Shown here: positions 35,547 through 42,958 of the stretch, piece after piece
Layout of the letters: the number at the start of each line of letters is the position of its first letter
How positions within the stretch are numbered: the stretch's first letter is position 1
NCBI GenBank assembly: GCA_028279875.1
Contig: JANQMU010000140.1
Span: 1-64,000 of the forward strand
Source of the DNA: Rhizobiaceae bacterium
GTDB taxonomy: Bacteria > Pseudomonadota > Alphaproteobacteria > Rhizobiales > Rhizobiaceae
Length of the DNA stretch: 64,000 bases
Reading direction: 5' to 3'
Program-made: the position numbers and the translations under genes
The notes under the pieces: model-generated
What the model was told of the DNA's origin: nothing
The model's database searches: none
What the model saw: the letters and a program-made list of their open reading frames with translations, nothing else

Positions 35547-36884
35547 TCATTTTGCGATCGGACAGGCCCCGCCGCAAATCTTCTCAACCTCCTGCGCCAG
35601 CTTTTCGGCGGCGGTTCGCGCATCCGTCTGTCCGGCCGCGGCGGCCTGAAGCGGAATATGCATCGTGTTGTAGATCTTCGCCCCAAACGGTGTGGAGAAC
35701 AGGTTTGACGAGAAGCCCGCCATGCTGTCGAACACTTTGTTCAAGGTGGCATACTGACCGTTCGTCGCCCGCCTGTCGGCGGTGGCGAATTGCGGATCGG
35801 TCAGTACGCTGGTCAGCGTCGAGGCGCCGCCCATCTGGGCAAAGGGCACCTGGGCTCCACGCCCGCCGATATGGGCGACGAACTTCATCGCCATTTCCGG
35901 GTTGGCCGAACTTGACGACACACCCAGCAGGAACCCGCCAATATAGGCTTTCTTCAGGGGAGCCTCGATCGCCGCCATCCTGGCGCCCGGAACCAGCTTC
36001 TCGGTCTGCACCGCATTCGGCCACTGATCGAGGAAGAAGCCATGCGTCATGGCGATCTGGCCATCCTTCATCTGGTTCATCACGCCGTCATAGGTCACGG
36101 TGAGCGCCGCGGGCGGTGCGAATTTCAGCAGTTCCAGATAATCGGAAAGCACCTTCTCCACGTCATCGACCGGCACCTTGCCTTCATCGGTCAGCCAGTC
36201 CGAGCCCATGCCCCAGAGCGGCGCGGACAATTCGTCCTGAATCTCGGGAAAGCGCCCGGCCATCAGTCCGACGCCGTAGAAATCCTTCTCCAGCGTTTCG
36301 CCTTTCAGCGTCTCGCCCGCCTTGCGGGTGAAGAATTCGGCGATATCGCGATGCTGTTCCCATGTCGTGGGCTGCGCGAGGTCGTAGCCATATCGGGCTT
36401 TGAAGGCCTCCTGCTCGCCGGCATCGTCCAGCAGGTCCTGACGGACAAACATCCCGGCCGAATAGGTATAATAGGGCAGGCCCCAGACATCGTCCTTGTA
36501 CTCGACCGTCATGGCCCTCAATGTCGGCGACACATCATTCAAAAGCTCCTGTTTGTCGGCAAAGAAATCCGACATCGGGAGGATGAAGCCGTTTTCGGCG
36601 AATTCCGCTTTCTCAGCGGTCTCCAGCGTCACAACGTCATAGGCTCCGGTCTGGCCGACCATCTCGATGACCTGTTTGTTGTAGAGCTGGGAGTTGTCGA
36701 TGTTGACGATATTGACCTTGGCGCATTCCTCCGCCTCGAAACTCTCCGCGAACTGAGCCATCGCGTCGGTGTAGAAACCCGCAATGGTAGACCAGGTTAT
36801 CTCGACCCGCTCGTCGTCTTCGCAGGCCTGCGCAGCTCCGGTCACGAGCGCAATGGCTGCGGTTGCCATCAGAAATCTCTTCAT
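35547..36884 (-). CDS. ABC transporter solute-binding protein (family 1, GlpV-like position)
   Basis: 445 residues; ATG with GGGAGGAAGG upstream. Signal peptide MKRFLMATAAIALVTGAAQA. The mature protein has the extracellular sugar/polyol-binding pattern (VWGLPYYTYSAGMFVRQDLL, MSDFF). First gene of the long minus-strand operon, with a palindrome (36927-36939) about 45 bases upstream. Gene order binding protein, two permeases, small membrane protein, two ATPases resembles glycerol Glp-type ABC operons; the substrate could be glycerol, 1,2-propanediol or another polyol. Confidence 0.87.
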   Translation of the reverse strand: MKRFLMATAAIALVTGAAQACEDDERVEITWSTIAGFYTDAMAQFAESFEAEECAKVNIVNIDNSQLYNKQVIEMVGQTGAYDVVTLETAEKAEFAENGFILPMSDFFADKQELLNDVSPTLRAMTVEYKDDVWGLPYYTYSAGMFVRQDLLDDAGEQEAFKARYGYDLAQPTTWEQHRDIAEFFTRKAGETLKGETLEKDFYGVGLMAGRFPEIQDELSAPLWGMGSDWLTDEGKVPVDDVEKVLSDYLELLKFAPPAALTVTYDGVMNQMKDGQIAMTHGFFLDQWPNAVQTEKLVPGARMAAIEAPLKKAYIGGFLLGVSSSSANPEMAMKFVAHIGGRGAQVPFAQMGGASTLTSVLTDPQFATADRRATNGQYATLNKVFDSMAGFSSNLFSTPFGAKIYNTMHIPLQAAAAGQTDARTAAEKLAQEVEKICGGACPIAK

Positions 36885-37163
36885 TCCTTCCTCCCTGAAT
36901 GTCTGACTTGATTAATCTGAACTGTAACATGTGACATGTCAGTTTGCAAGATACGAATTGGCGCAAGCCGGTCAGTCGGCTTCGAGCACGTGAAACATGA
37001 GGTCAGCTAATGAATTACTTAATTAAGATAATTTGACTTTATGATTAGGCAATTGCGAATGTCAGCAGGCCAGACACGCAAGCCAACGGTCAAACATCCG
37101 TAACGTCTCCAGCGCCCTGTGTTGATCCCCAATCCGGGCGCGATCCGACTGAAGGAAGCTCCT
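36885..37163. other. Divergent control region between the transporter operon and the dehalogenase genes
   Basis: About 280 bases, noticeably AT-rich between 37000 and 37060 (AATTACTTAATTAAG). It should hold promoters in both directions. Apart from the palindrome at 36927-36939, no ORF, RNA gene or riboswitch consensus was recognised. Confidence 0.5.
36927..36939. promoter_or_regulatory. Palindromic candidate operator ACATGT-G-ACATGT
   Basis: Two copies of the self-complementary hexamer ACATGT separated by one G, flanked by CTG and CAG in near symmetry (36922-36942). It lies about 45 bases before the binding-protein ATG, where a repressor would block the promoter. The FadR-type regulator encoded in the same operon is the first candidate. 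Confidence 0.45.
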
Positions 37164-38201
37164 GTGACAATCCAAAGCGCCAACCAGGAACAGATTGCCG
37201 AGATGACCAGAGCGGCAATCGATGTCATTCGTCCGCCCGGCCGGGCCACGTTGATTTCGGCGGACCATCCTTTGCCGGAGATTGCCCGATCCGCGACCGC
37301 CGATGCACCGGAACTGGAACTGTTTCATTTCGGATTTTCGATCTGCTCGCAGAAAGTGCGCACGGTCTTGAGTGAATTGAACGTTGGATTTGGCTCCAAT
37401 CAATTTGCCGGTCCGATCGAATATGAAAACTACACGCCTGCCTATGTGCGCCTTCGGCTTCAATCGGATGTCGCCAAAAGCGCGAAACTGGTTTCGAGCT
37501 ATTCCGGAGGATCGGCCGTCGAAAGCGAAGGCTTCGATCCGCTTGTCGTGCCGACGCTTGTCGACAATCGCCACGGGCGGGTCATCGCAGACTCCAAACT
37601 TATATGCCTTTATCTGGCGCGCAACTTCCGGGAGCACATTGATCTGCTGCCCCGCGACATCGAGCCGGCAATCATTGAGCAGATCGATCGCGTCGACCGA
37701 ACGCCACATGTCGCGATGCTCTATGGCGCCAACCCGGATTGCGATACGCGCCCGCCCGAACTGCAGGCGAGAATGCCGGGCATTCATCAGAAGAAATTCA
37801 GGGTCATCGAGGCCTATATCGATCAGGTTCGGGACGAGCCGGATCTTGTCGCCGCCTACCGGGCAAAGCTGGAAAAGGAAAAGGCGGCCGAGACATTTGT
37901 GGTCGACGATGCGGCCATGCGATCGGCCACGGCACAGGCCGAAACCCTCATTCGCGGACTTGAAGACAAACTCGCCGAAACATCCGGCCCCTGGATTTTC
38001 GGTGAACGGTTTACCCTGGCCGATGTCGTGTGGGGGGTCAGCCTGATCCGGCTCGATTACCTCGGCAACGCCGAATTCTGGGGCAACGCAGCCGGAAGAC
38101 CACGCGTGAAATCCTATTTCGAGCGGGCTCTCAATCGCCCGAGCCTGGTGACGGGGGTTCTCGAATGGCCGGGCTCCGGCAGGCGTCTGCCGACGACCTA
38201 G
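37164..38201 (+). CDS. LinD-like glutathione S-transferase reductive dehalogenase
   Basis: 345 residues from GTG 37164, preferred to GTG 37119 because AAGGAAG lies 6-7 bases upstream. The thioredoxin-fold half has the active segment ELFHFGFSICSQKVRTVLSE with Ser/Cys at the glutathione site, then DPLVVPTLVD and VIADSKLIC. A long insert precedes the helical half, which ends with GPWIFGERFTLADVVWGVSL. Length and these segments match what I recall of LinD, the glutathione-dependent 2,5-dichlorohydroquinone dechlorinase, far better than ordinary GSTs of about 210 residues. Cytoplasmic. Upstream of the reductive dehalogenase gene by 72 bases on the same strand, so probably one transcript. Substrate is inferred, likely a halogenated hydroquinone. 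Confidence 0.75.
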   Translation: MTIQSANQEQIAEMTRAAIDVIRPPGRATLISADHPLPEIARSATADAPELELFHFGFSICSQKVRTVLSELNVGFGSNQFAGPIEYENYTPAYVRLRLQSDVAKSAKLVSSYSGGSAVESEGFDPLVVPTLVDNRHGRVIADSKLICLYLARNFREHIDLLPRDIEPAIIEQIDRVDRTPHVAMLYGANPDCDTRPPELQARMPGIHQKKFRVIEAYIDQVRDEPDLVAAYRAKLEKEKAAETFVVDDAAMRSATAQAETLIRGLEDKLAETSGPWIFGERFTLADVVWGVSLIRLDYLGNAEFWGNAAGRPRVKSYFERALNRPSLVTGVLEWPGSGRRLPTT

Positions 38202-38273
38202 CCTGTATCCGGCAGACATCGCGCGCCGCAGCGCAACATCTTCACACGAAATCAGCGGATACGGGATAAAGGC

Positions 38274-41200
38274 ATGGCAGCTCAGGTGTTCTCGCAAAGA
38301 AGCCGGTTGCCGCATCTCGGGCCGCATCGCCTGGAGACACTGAAACGTCAGCCCTCGGTCGACCTTGAGTGCGTGCCCGGCTTCATCCCCTATTCGTTTT
38401 CGCGCCCCGATACGCCGCAATCGATTGTCAATGCGATGCGCGATCACCAGGCCGTCCTGGACGCCATTCGGGTCGGATTGGTGAATCCCGTCATTGCCGA
38501 GGTCCCCGATGATCTGAACGAGCGATCCAATCACCTCAAATCCTTCGGCTATTTCTCCGATGCGTCGATGGTCGGGATATGCGCGATTCCCCCGATTGCC
38601 CGGTTGGAGGAGCCCTATATCAATCCGGGAATAGCGGATATCGCCCGGGATCTGCAGACGCGGCAGATGAAATCCGTGGCGCCCGGCTTTGACCTCATCA
38701 TGGCGGATCTGAAGGATTCCATTTCGGCGCCACCATCGTCGATCGACAGCCACACGCACGCCATCGTCTATCTCTACGAGACACCGCGCGACCCCCAGCC
38801 TGACGAGGCCGGGGCCGACTGGATCCTTGAGGCGACGCAGCACCGATCCGCCCTGATTGCAACGGAGACTGCGGCCGTTCTTGCCAATTACCTCCGCCTG
38901 CTCGGGTTTGACGCTCGCGGACACTCCGTCACCTCCTCCGAGGTCGACCTCAACAAACTCGCCGTCGCGGCCGGCCTTGCCTATGTGAAGGATGGCGAGG
39001 TGATCGCACCCTTCATCGGCAACGGCTTTGCACTGTCGGTTGTGACGACGTCGCTGGAACTCGCCGTCGACATGCCCCTTGCATCCGGCCAGCCGGCGCA
39101 CCGCAGTCGCCTGAAATATGCCGACCGTCTTTTCAAAGAAGGTGCCCATCCGTTCGAGAGGATCAAGCGCGTCGACGAACCGACGACCTATATCGACGAA
39201 GAGCGGGTTCCGCGCGTTCCCAAGCGCTCGGACATGTTCGTTCGCGCCCAGTTCGGTGACCTGGGCAAGAAGGCGCAGGACGTGTCGATCGGCGGCTACC
39301 ACACGCTGAAATCGCCGCTGGTGAGTGCGCAGAGGCGGGCGCTGGGTGCGTTGCTGATATTGCAGGACGGCCCGTCCGCCGCAACGCGGGAGGCGCTGGA
39401 CCCGCAACGGGCGCATGATCTGGTGAAAGCGGCGACCTACTTCATGAGCGTCGATGCCGTCGGCATTTCCCGCTGCCCGGAATGGGCCTGGTACAGCCAT
39501 GATGCCGTCGGCGAGGCGATCACGCCGACGCATGATCAGGCCATCTCGATGATCATCGACCAGGGCTTTGAGACCATGGACGGTTCGTCCGGCGACGACT
39601 GGGTGTCGGCGGCCCTGTCGATGCGCGCCTATCTGCGGTTTTCAACGCTTGGCGGCGTCATCGCCCGGCAGCTCAGAAACCTGGGCTACAGGGCCAAGGC
39701 CCATACGACCATGGATGGGGGCGTGCTCCACCCGCCGCTGCTGCTGCTCAGCGGGCTTGGCGAAGTCAGCCGCATCGGCGAGGTCATCCTCAATCCCTAT
39801 CTGGGGCCGCGGCTGAAATCCGGCGTCGTGACGACCGACCTCGTCATGTCCCATGACAAGCCGATCGATTTCGGCCTGCAGGCCTTTTGCGAGAGCTGCA
39901 AGAAATGCGCGCGCGAATGCCCGTCCGGGGCCATCACGGCCGGACCCAAGCTGATGTTCAACGGCTATGAAATCTGGAAATCGGACAGCCAGAAATGCGC
40001 GACATATCGCATGACCAATCAAGGCGGTGCCATGTGCGGGCGCTGCATGAAAACCTGTCCCTGGAACCTTGAAGGCATCCTGGCGGATGCGGCCTTCCGC
40101 TGGACGGCGATCAACATTCCCGGCACGGCGCCGGCTCTGGCAAGGCTCGATGACCTTTTGAACCGGGGCGACCTGAATCCGGCAAAGCAATGGTGGTGGG
40201 ATCTGTCACTGTCCGGCGACGGCGGTTACAAAATGACGACGGCGCCGGTCCATCGTCGAGGATTGCAGAAGACGCTGGATCTCAAATACGAAGACCAGAC
40301 CTTGGCGACCTATCCGGCAAATCTTGCACCGCAGCCCTATGCCTACCCGTTCCCGATCGATCGGGAAGAGGGCATCAAGGCCTTCAAGGAGATGATCACC
40401 CCGGAAGAATACAAGAAACGGCTGAAGGACGGCAAAACGCAGGGCTTGGTCAAGCCGTTCGAAAAGGATGAAAACAGCCCGGTCCTCTCGCTTGTCGTCA
40501 CCAGGGTCGAGGAAACGGCCCGCTTGGTGCGCAAATACACGCTCGAGGATCAACACGGCGCCGATCTCCCGGAATGGACGGCCGGGGCGCATCTGGACGT
40601 CGTCGTCACGCCTGAGTTCTTTCGCCAGTACTCGATCTGCAGCGACCCGGCCGATCGAAGCCGCTACGAAATAGGCGTGCTGCTGGAGCAGGACGGCCGC
40701 GGCGGCTCGCGCATGCTCCACCGCATTTTCAATGAAAACAGGCGGGTTTTTGCCTCGCGCCCGCAAAACCACTTCCCCTTGTGCGAGACCGCATCAAAAA
40801 CATTTCTGATGGGGGGCGGGATAGGGGTGACGCCGATGATTGCCATGGCGCACCGCCTGCACGCCCTGGGAAGCGATTTCGAACTGCATTATTCCGGGCG
40901 TTCAAGGGAAGCGATGGGCTTTCTCGATGAGCTTCAAAAGACCGCATGGGCCGACCGGGTGCATCTCCATGTATCGGAGGAAGGCACGCGGGCCGATCTC
41001 GCCCGGATACTCGACTACCGGGAAGGCGCGCATGTCTACACCTGCGGCGCCGAACCCTATATGAAGGCGGTTCTGGGCACTGCCGAACACAACGGCTTTC
41101 CGGAAGACAGCCGTCATTTTGAATATTTCAGCGTTCCTGAAACGCCGGAATATGAGAACAATGAATTCAGCGTGGTTCTTTCCCGGTCCGAGCGCCAACT

Positions 41201-41426
41201 GAACGTGCCCGCGGACAGATCGCTTGCCGACATTCTCATCGAAAACGGGGTGGGCGTCGATCTGAAATGCTCCGACGGAATATGCGGTGTCTGCAAATGC
41301 CGGCTGAAATCCGGCCGGGTCGAGCACCGGGATTTCGTGCTGTCCAACAAGCAGCGGGAGACCGAGATCATCACCTGTCAGTCACGCGCCGCCGAGCCGG
41401 GTGGAACCCTGGTTCTGGACCTGTGA
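38274..41426 (+). CDS. rdhA: Self-sufficient cobamide-dependent reductive dehalogenase (RdhA fused to flavin reductase and 2Fe-2S ferredoxin)
   Basis: 1050 residues, three modules. Residues 1-680 are a catabolic-type RdhA: a degenerate N-terminal half, then the cobamide half with SISRCPEWAWYSH-like segment (candidate catalytic Tyr), then two 4Fe-4S motifs, C539-C542-C545-C549-P and C588-C591-C595-P with C575 nearby. Residues about 705-960 are a phthalate-dioxygenase-reductase-like unit: R784-Q-Y-S787 flavin motif, GGGIGVTP at 847-854 for NAD(P), YTCGAEPYM. Residues 965-1050 are a plant-type ferredoxin with C999, C1004, C1007 and C1035. There is no Tat signal or RdhB anchor, so it is cytoplasmic. 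It should remove halogen from aryl halides using NAD(P)H, as the Comamonas BhbA type does; substrate unknown. Confidence 0.9.
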   Translation: MAAQVFSQRSRLPHLGPHRLETLKRQPSVDLECVPGFIPYSFSRPDTPQSIVNAMRDHQAVLDAIRVGLVNPVIAEVPDDLNERSNHLKSFGYFSDASMVGICAIPPIARLEEPYINPGIADIARDLQTRQMKSVAPGFDLIMADLKDSISAPPSSIDSHTHAIVYLYETPRDPQPDEAGADWILEATQHRSALIATETAAVLANYLRLLGFDARGHSVTSSEVDLNKLAVAAGLAYVKDGEVIAPFIGNGFALSVVTTSLELAVDMPLASGQPAHRSRLKYADRLFKEGAHPFERIKRVDEPTTYIDEERVPRVPKRSDMFVRAQFGDLGKKAQDVSIGGYHTLKSPLVSAQRRALGALLILQDGPSAATREALDPQRAHDLVKAATYFMSVDAVGISRCPEWAWYSHDAVGEAITPTHDQAISMIIDQGFETMDGSSGDDWVSAALSMRAYLRFSTLGGVIARQLRNLGYRAKAHTTMDGGVLHPPLLLLSGLGEVSRIGEVILNPYLGPRLKSGVVTTDLVMSHDKPIDFGLQAFCESCKKCARECPSGAITAGPKLMFNGYEIWKSDSQKCATYRMTNQGGAMCGRCMKTCPWNLEGILADAAFRWTAINIPGTAPALARLDDLLNRGDLNPAKQWWWDLSLSGDGGYKMTTAPVHRRGLQKTLDLKYEDQTLATYPANLAPQPYAYPFPIDREEGIKAFKEMITPEEYKKRLKDGKTQGLVKPFEKDENSPVLSLVVTRVEETARLVRKYTLEDQHGADLPEWTAGAHLDVVVTPEFFRQYSICSDPADRSRYEIGVLLEQDGRGGSRMLHRIFNENRRVFASRPQNHFPLCETASKTFLMGGGIGVTPMIAMAHRLHALGSDFELHYSGRSREAMGFLDELQKTAWADRVHLHVSEEGTRADLARILDYREGAHVYTCGAEPYMKAVLGTAEHNGFPEDSRHFEYFSVPETPEYENNEFSVVLSRSERQLNVPADRSLADILIENGVGVDLKCSDGICGVCKCRLKSGRVEHRDFVLSNKQRETEIITCQSRAAEPGGTLVLDL

Positions 41427-42344
41427 GCGACGCGTTTCGGCCTGCCCTTCGCCAAAGCTGCTTCGCAGCATGGCCGCAAAATCCATAATGAGATTCGGCA
41501 TCGCATATTCGGTTCTGTAAACGAATCCCATCGGCCAGCGCGTCCCCTCCAGCGGGAAGTCCAGCGTGCGGATGCCCGACCCGGCAATCCCGAAGCGCAA
41601 CAGTGTCTTCGGCAGCAAGGTCACATATTGGTCGGAGAGCAGGAAGCTCACAATGCTGCTGACCGACCAGAGCTCGATCTGCGTTCGCATCCCGGTAAAA
41701 CCGTTGACCGCCAGGACCGAACGCGTATGCGTGCTCATCGCTGTTCCCGCATGGTGATCGATCCAGTTCGCGGCCTCCAGATCGGCGCGTTCTATCTTGG
41801 CCTTTTTTGTGAGCGGGTGGTTTTTCCCGGCCATGATACACAGATGATCATCATAGAGGTGATGCGTGTTCAGCCCCTCCGGCGTTTCCACCATGCCGAT
41901 CGCCCCGACGGCAACGTCGACATCCCCTTTTTCAATGGCTGTGATCAGACCGGGTAGACTGCTCTCGTGCAGCCGGACGCTCAGCTTGGGGCGTTCCGTC
42001 AGAAACGCGCTCAGGACCAGTGGCACAATCGAGGCCGTCAGGGGCGTGACACCGATGGCCAGCCGTCCGGATCGTCCTGCCTTCCAATCCAGAACATCCT
42101 CACGCGCTCGATCGATCATCCGGTCGATAATGCGCCCGTAGCGAACGATCCGGCCGCCGATCTCCGTGACTTCCGCCCCATGGCGGTTTCGGTTCACCAG
42201 TTTTTCGTCGACCGTGGTTTCAAGTTGTTTCAACCCCTGCGACAGTGCCGACTGGGTCAGATTCAACGAATCCGCCGCCTTGGTCAGGGATCCCCTGTCG
42301 GCAATTTTGACGAGAAGGGACAGGAGGCGCGGGGTGATATGCAT
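41382..42344 (-). CDS. LysR-family transcriptional regulator
   Basis: 320 residues. N-terminal helix-turn-helix about 1-60 (LLSLLVKIADRGSLTKAADS, LNLTQSALSQGLKQLE), then a LysR effector domain (LAIGVTPLTASIVPLVLSAF). Its 3' end overlaps the end of rdhA by 45 bases in convergent orientation. Its 5' end is divergent from tctB, with an AT-rich inverted repeat between, so it most likely regulates the tct operon. A role in dehalogenase control is possible but less supported. Confidence 0.88.
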   Translation of the reverse strand: MHITPRLLSLLVKIADRGSLTKAADSLNLTQSALSQGLKQLETTVDEKLVNRNRHGAEVTEIGGRIVRYGRIIDRMIDRAREDVLDWKAGRSGRLAIGVTPLTASIVPLVLSAFLTERPKLSVRLHESSLPGLITAIEKGDVDVAVGAIGMVETPEGLNTHHLYDDHLCIMAGKNHPLTKKAKIERADLEAANWIDHHAGTAMSTHTRSVLAVNGFTGMRTQIELWSVSSIVSFLLSDQYVTLLPKTLLRFGIAGSGIRTLDFPLEGTRWPMGFVYRTEYAMPNLIMDFAAMLRSSFGEGQAETRRSQVQNQGSTRLGGA

Positions 42345-42360
42345 TAAGAGACCTAATGGT

Positions 42361-42379
42361 AGTTAAACTTTATATAACT
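42361..42379. promoter_or_regulatory. Candidate LysR binding site in the lysR-tctB divergent region
   Basis: AGTTA (42361-42365) and TAACT (42375-42379) form an inverted repeat with a 9-base spacer, in an AT-rich stretch of the 81-base gap. Wider symmetry TAGT...ACTA spans 42360-42385. This fits the loose T-N11-A LysR pattern and the usual divergent layout. Confidence 0.4.
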
Positions 42380-42425
42380 TGACTAAACCTACCCAATTGT
42401 CGACGTCTGTCAAAAGGGAGGCTTT

Positions 42426-42914
42426 ATGCAGCGAAACAAAATATCCTTTTCCGACGTCGCGTTGGCCGGAACGATGCTGTTGTTGGCAGCGCTTCTTTTC
42501 ATCGGCGGATGGTCATTGCCTGCATCACGGTTCGAGCCGATGGGCCCGTCCGGAATGCCCCTGACCGTCGCGACGGCGCTGGCCGTCCTGTCGGTCATCT
42601 TGCTGATCTCGGCCATTTTCAGGCACGAGCCGGATGAAGCGGCCGAGCCTTCGGACGAGGTGGGGATCGATCCGATGCACCGCCTTCGCGTCGGTCTGCG
42701 CATCGCCGTTTTCTTTGCCTATCTGATCGCCCTGGCGACACATCTCCTGTCATTCATGGTCGCGACCGTTGCCTTCCTGGTCATCTACGGGCTGATCGAG
42801 GGCGATTTTTCGCGACGCGCGTTGCTGACCCTCGTGACGCTGGCGTTTGCCATCGGGGTCGGCGTGACCCTCATCCTGGAAAAACTGCTTGCCGTGACCT
42901 TGCCAGGCGCGTGA
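42426..42914 (+). CDS. tctB: Tripartite tricarboxylate transporter small permease TctB
   Basis: 162 residues; ATG with AAGGGAGG upstream. Four hydrophobic helices, with the TctB pattern of SRFEPMGPSGMP after helix 1 and a polar loop before RLRVGLRIAVFFAYLIALA. It pairs with TctA in Na+-coupled carboxylate uptake. Confidence 0.85.
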   Translation: MQRNKISFSDVALAGTMLLLAALLFIGGWSLPASRFEPMGPSGMPLTVATALAVLSVILLISAIFRHEPDEAAEPSDEVGIDPMHRLRVGLRIAVFFAYLIALATHLLSFMVATVAFLVIYGLIEGDFSRRALLTLVTLAFAIGVGVTLILEKLLAVTLPGA

Positions 42915-42958
42915 CGGGCCATGGTCCATGTCGCAATCACACCAGATAGGGTAGCTTA

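Noticed and set aside
36885-37163. Possible cobalamin riboswitch ahead of the B12-enzyme genes
   Set aside because: I looked for the B12-box type sequence and for a long structured leader and saw neither; the region is AT-rich and short of conserved riboswitch segments.
36962-39533. Long minus-strand open frame (823 codons) opposite the GST and rdhA genes
   Set aside because: It is a shadow of GC-rich coding DNA; the translation has no domain pattern, while the + strand genes have strong motifs.
38274-41426. Reading the large gene as a queuosine (QueG-type) epoxyqueuosine reductase
   Set aside because: QueG shares the cobamide and double 4Fe-4S layout but is about 350-380 residues, without the duplicated N-terminal half or the fused flavin reductase and ferredoxin.
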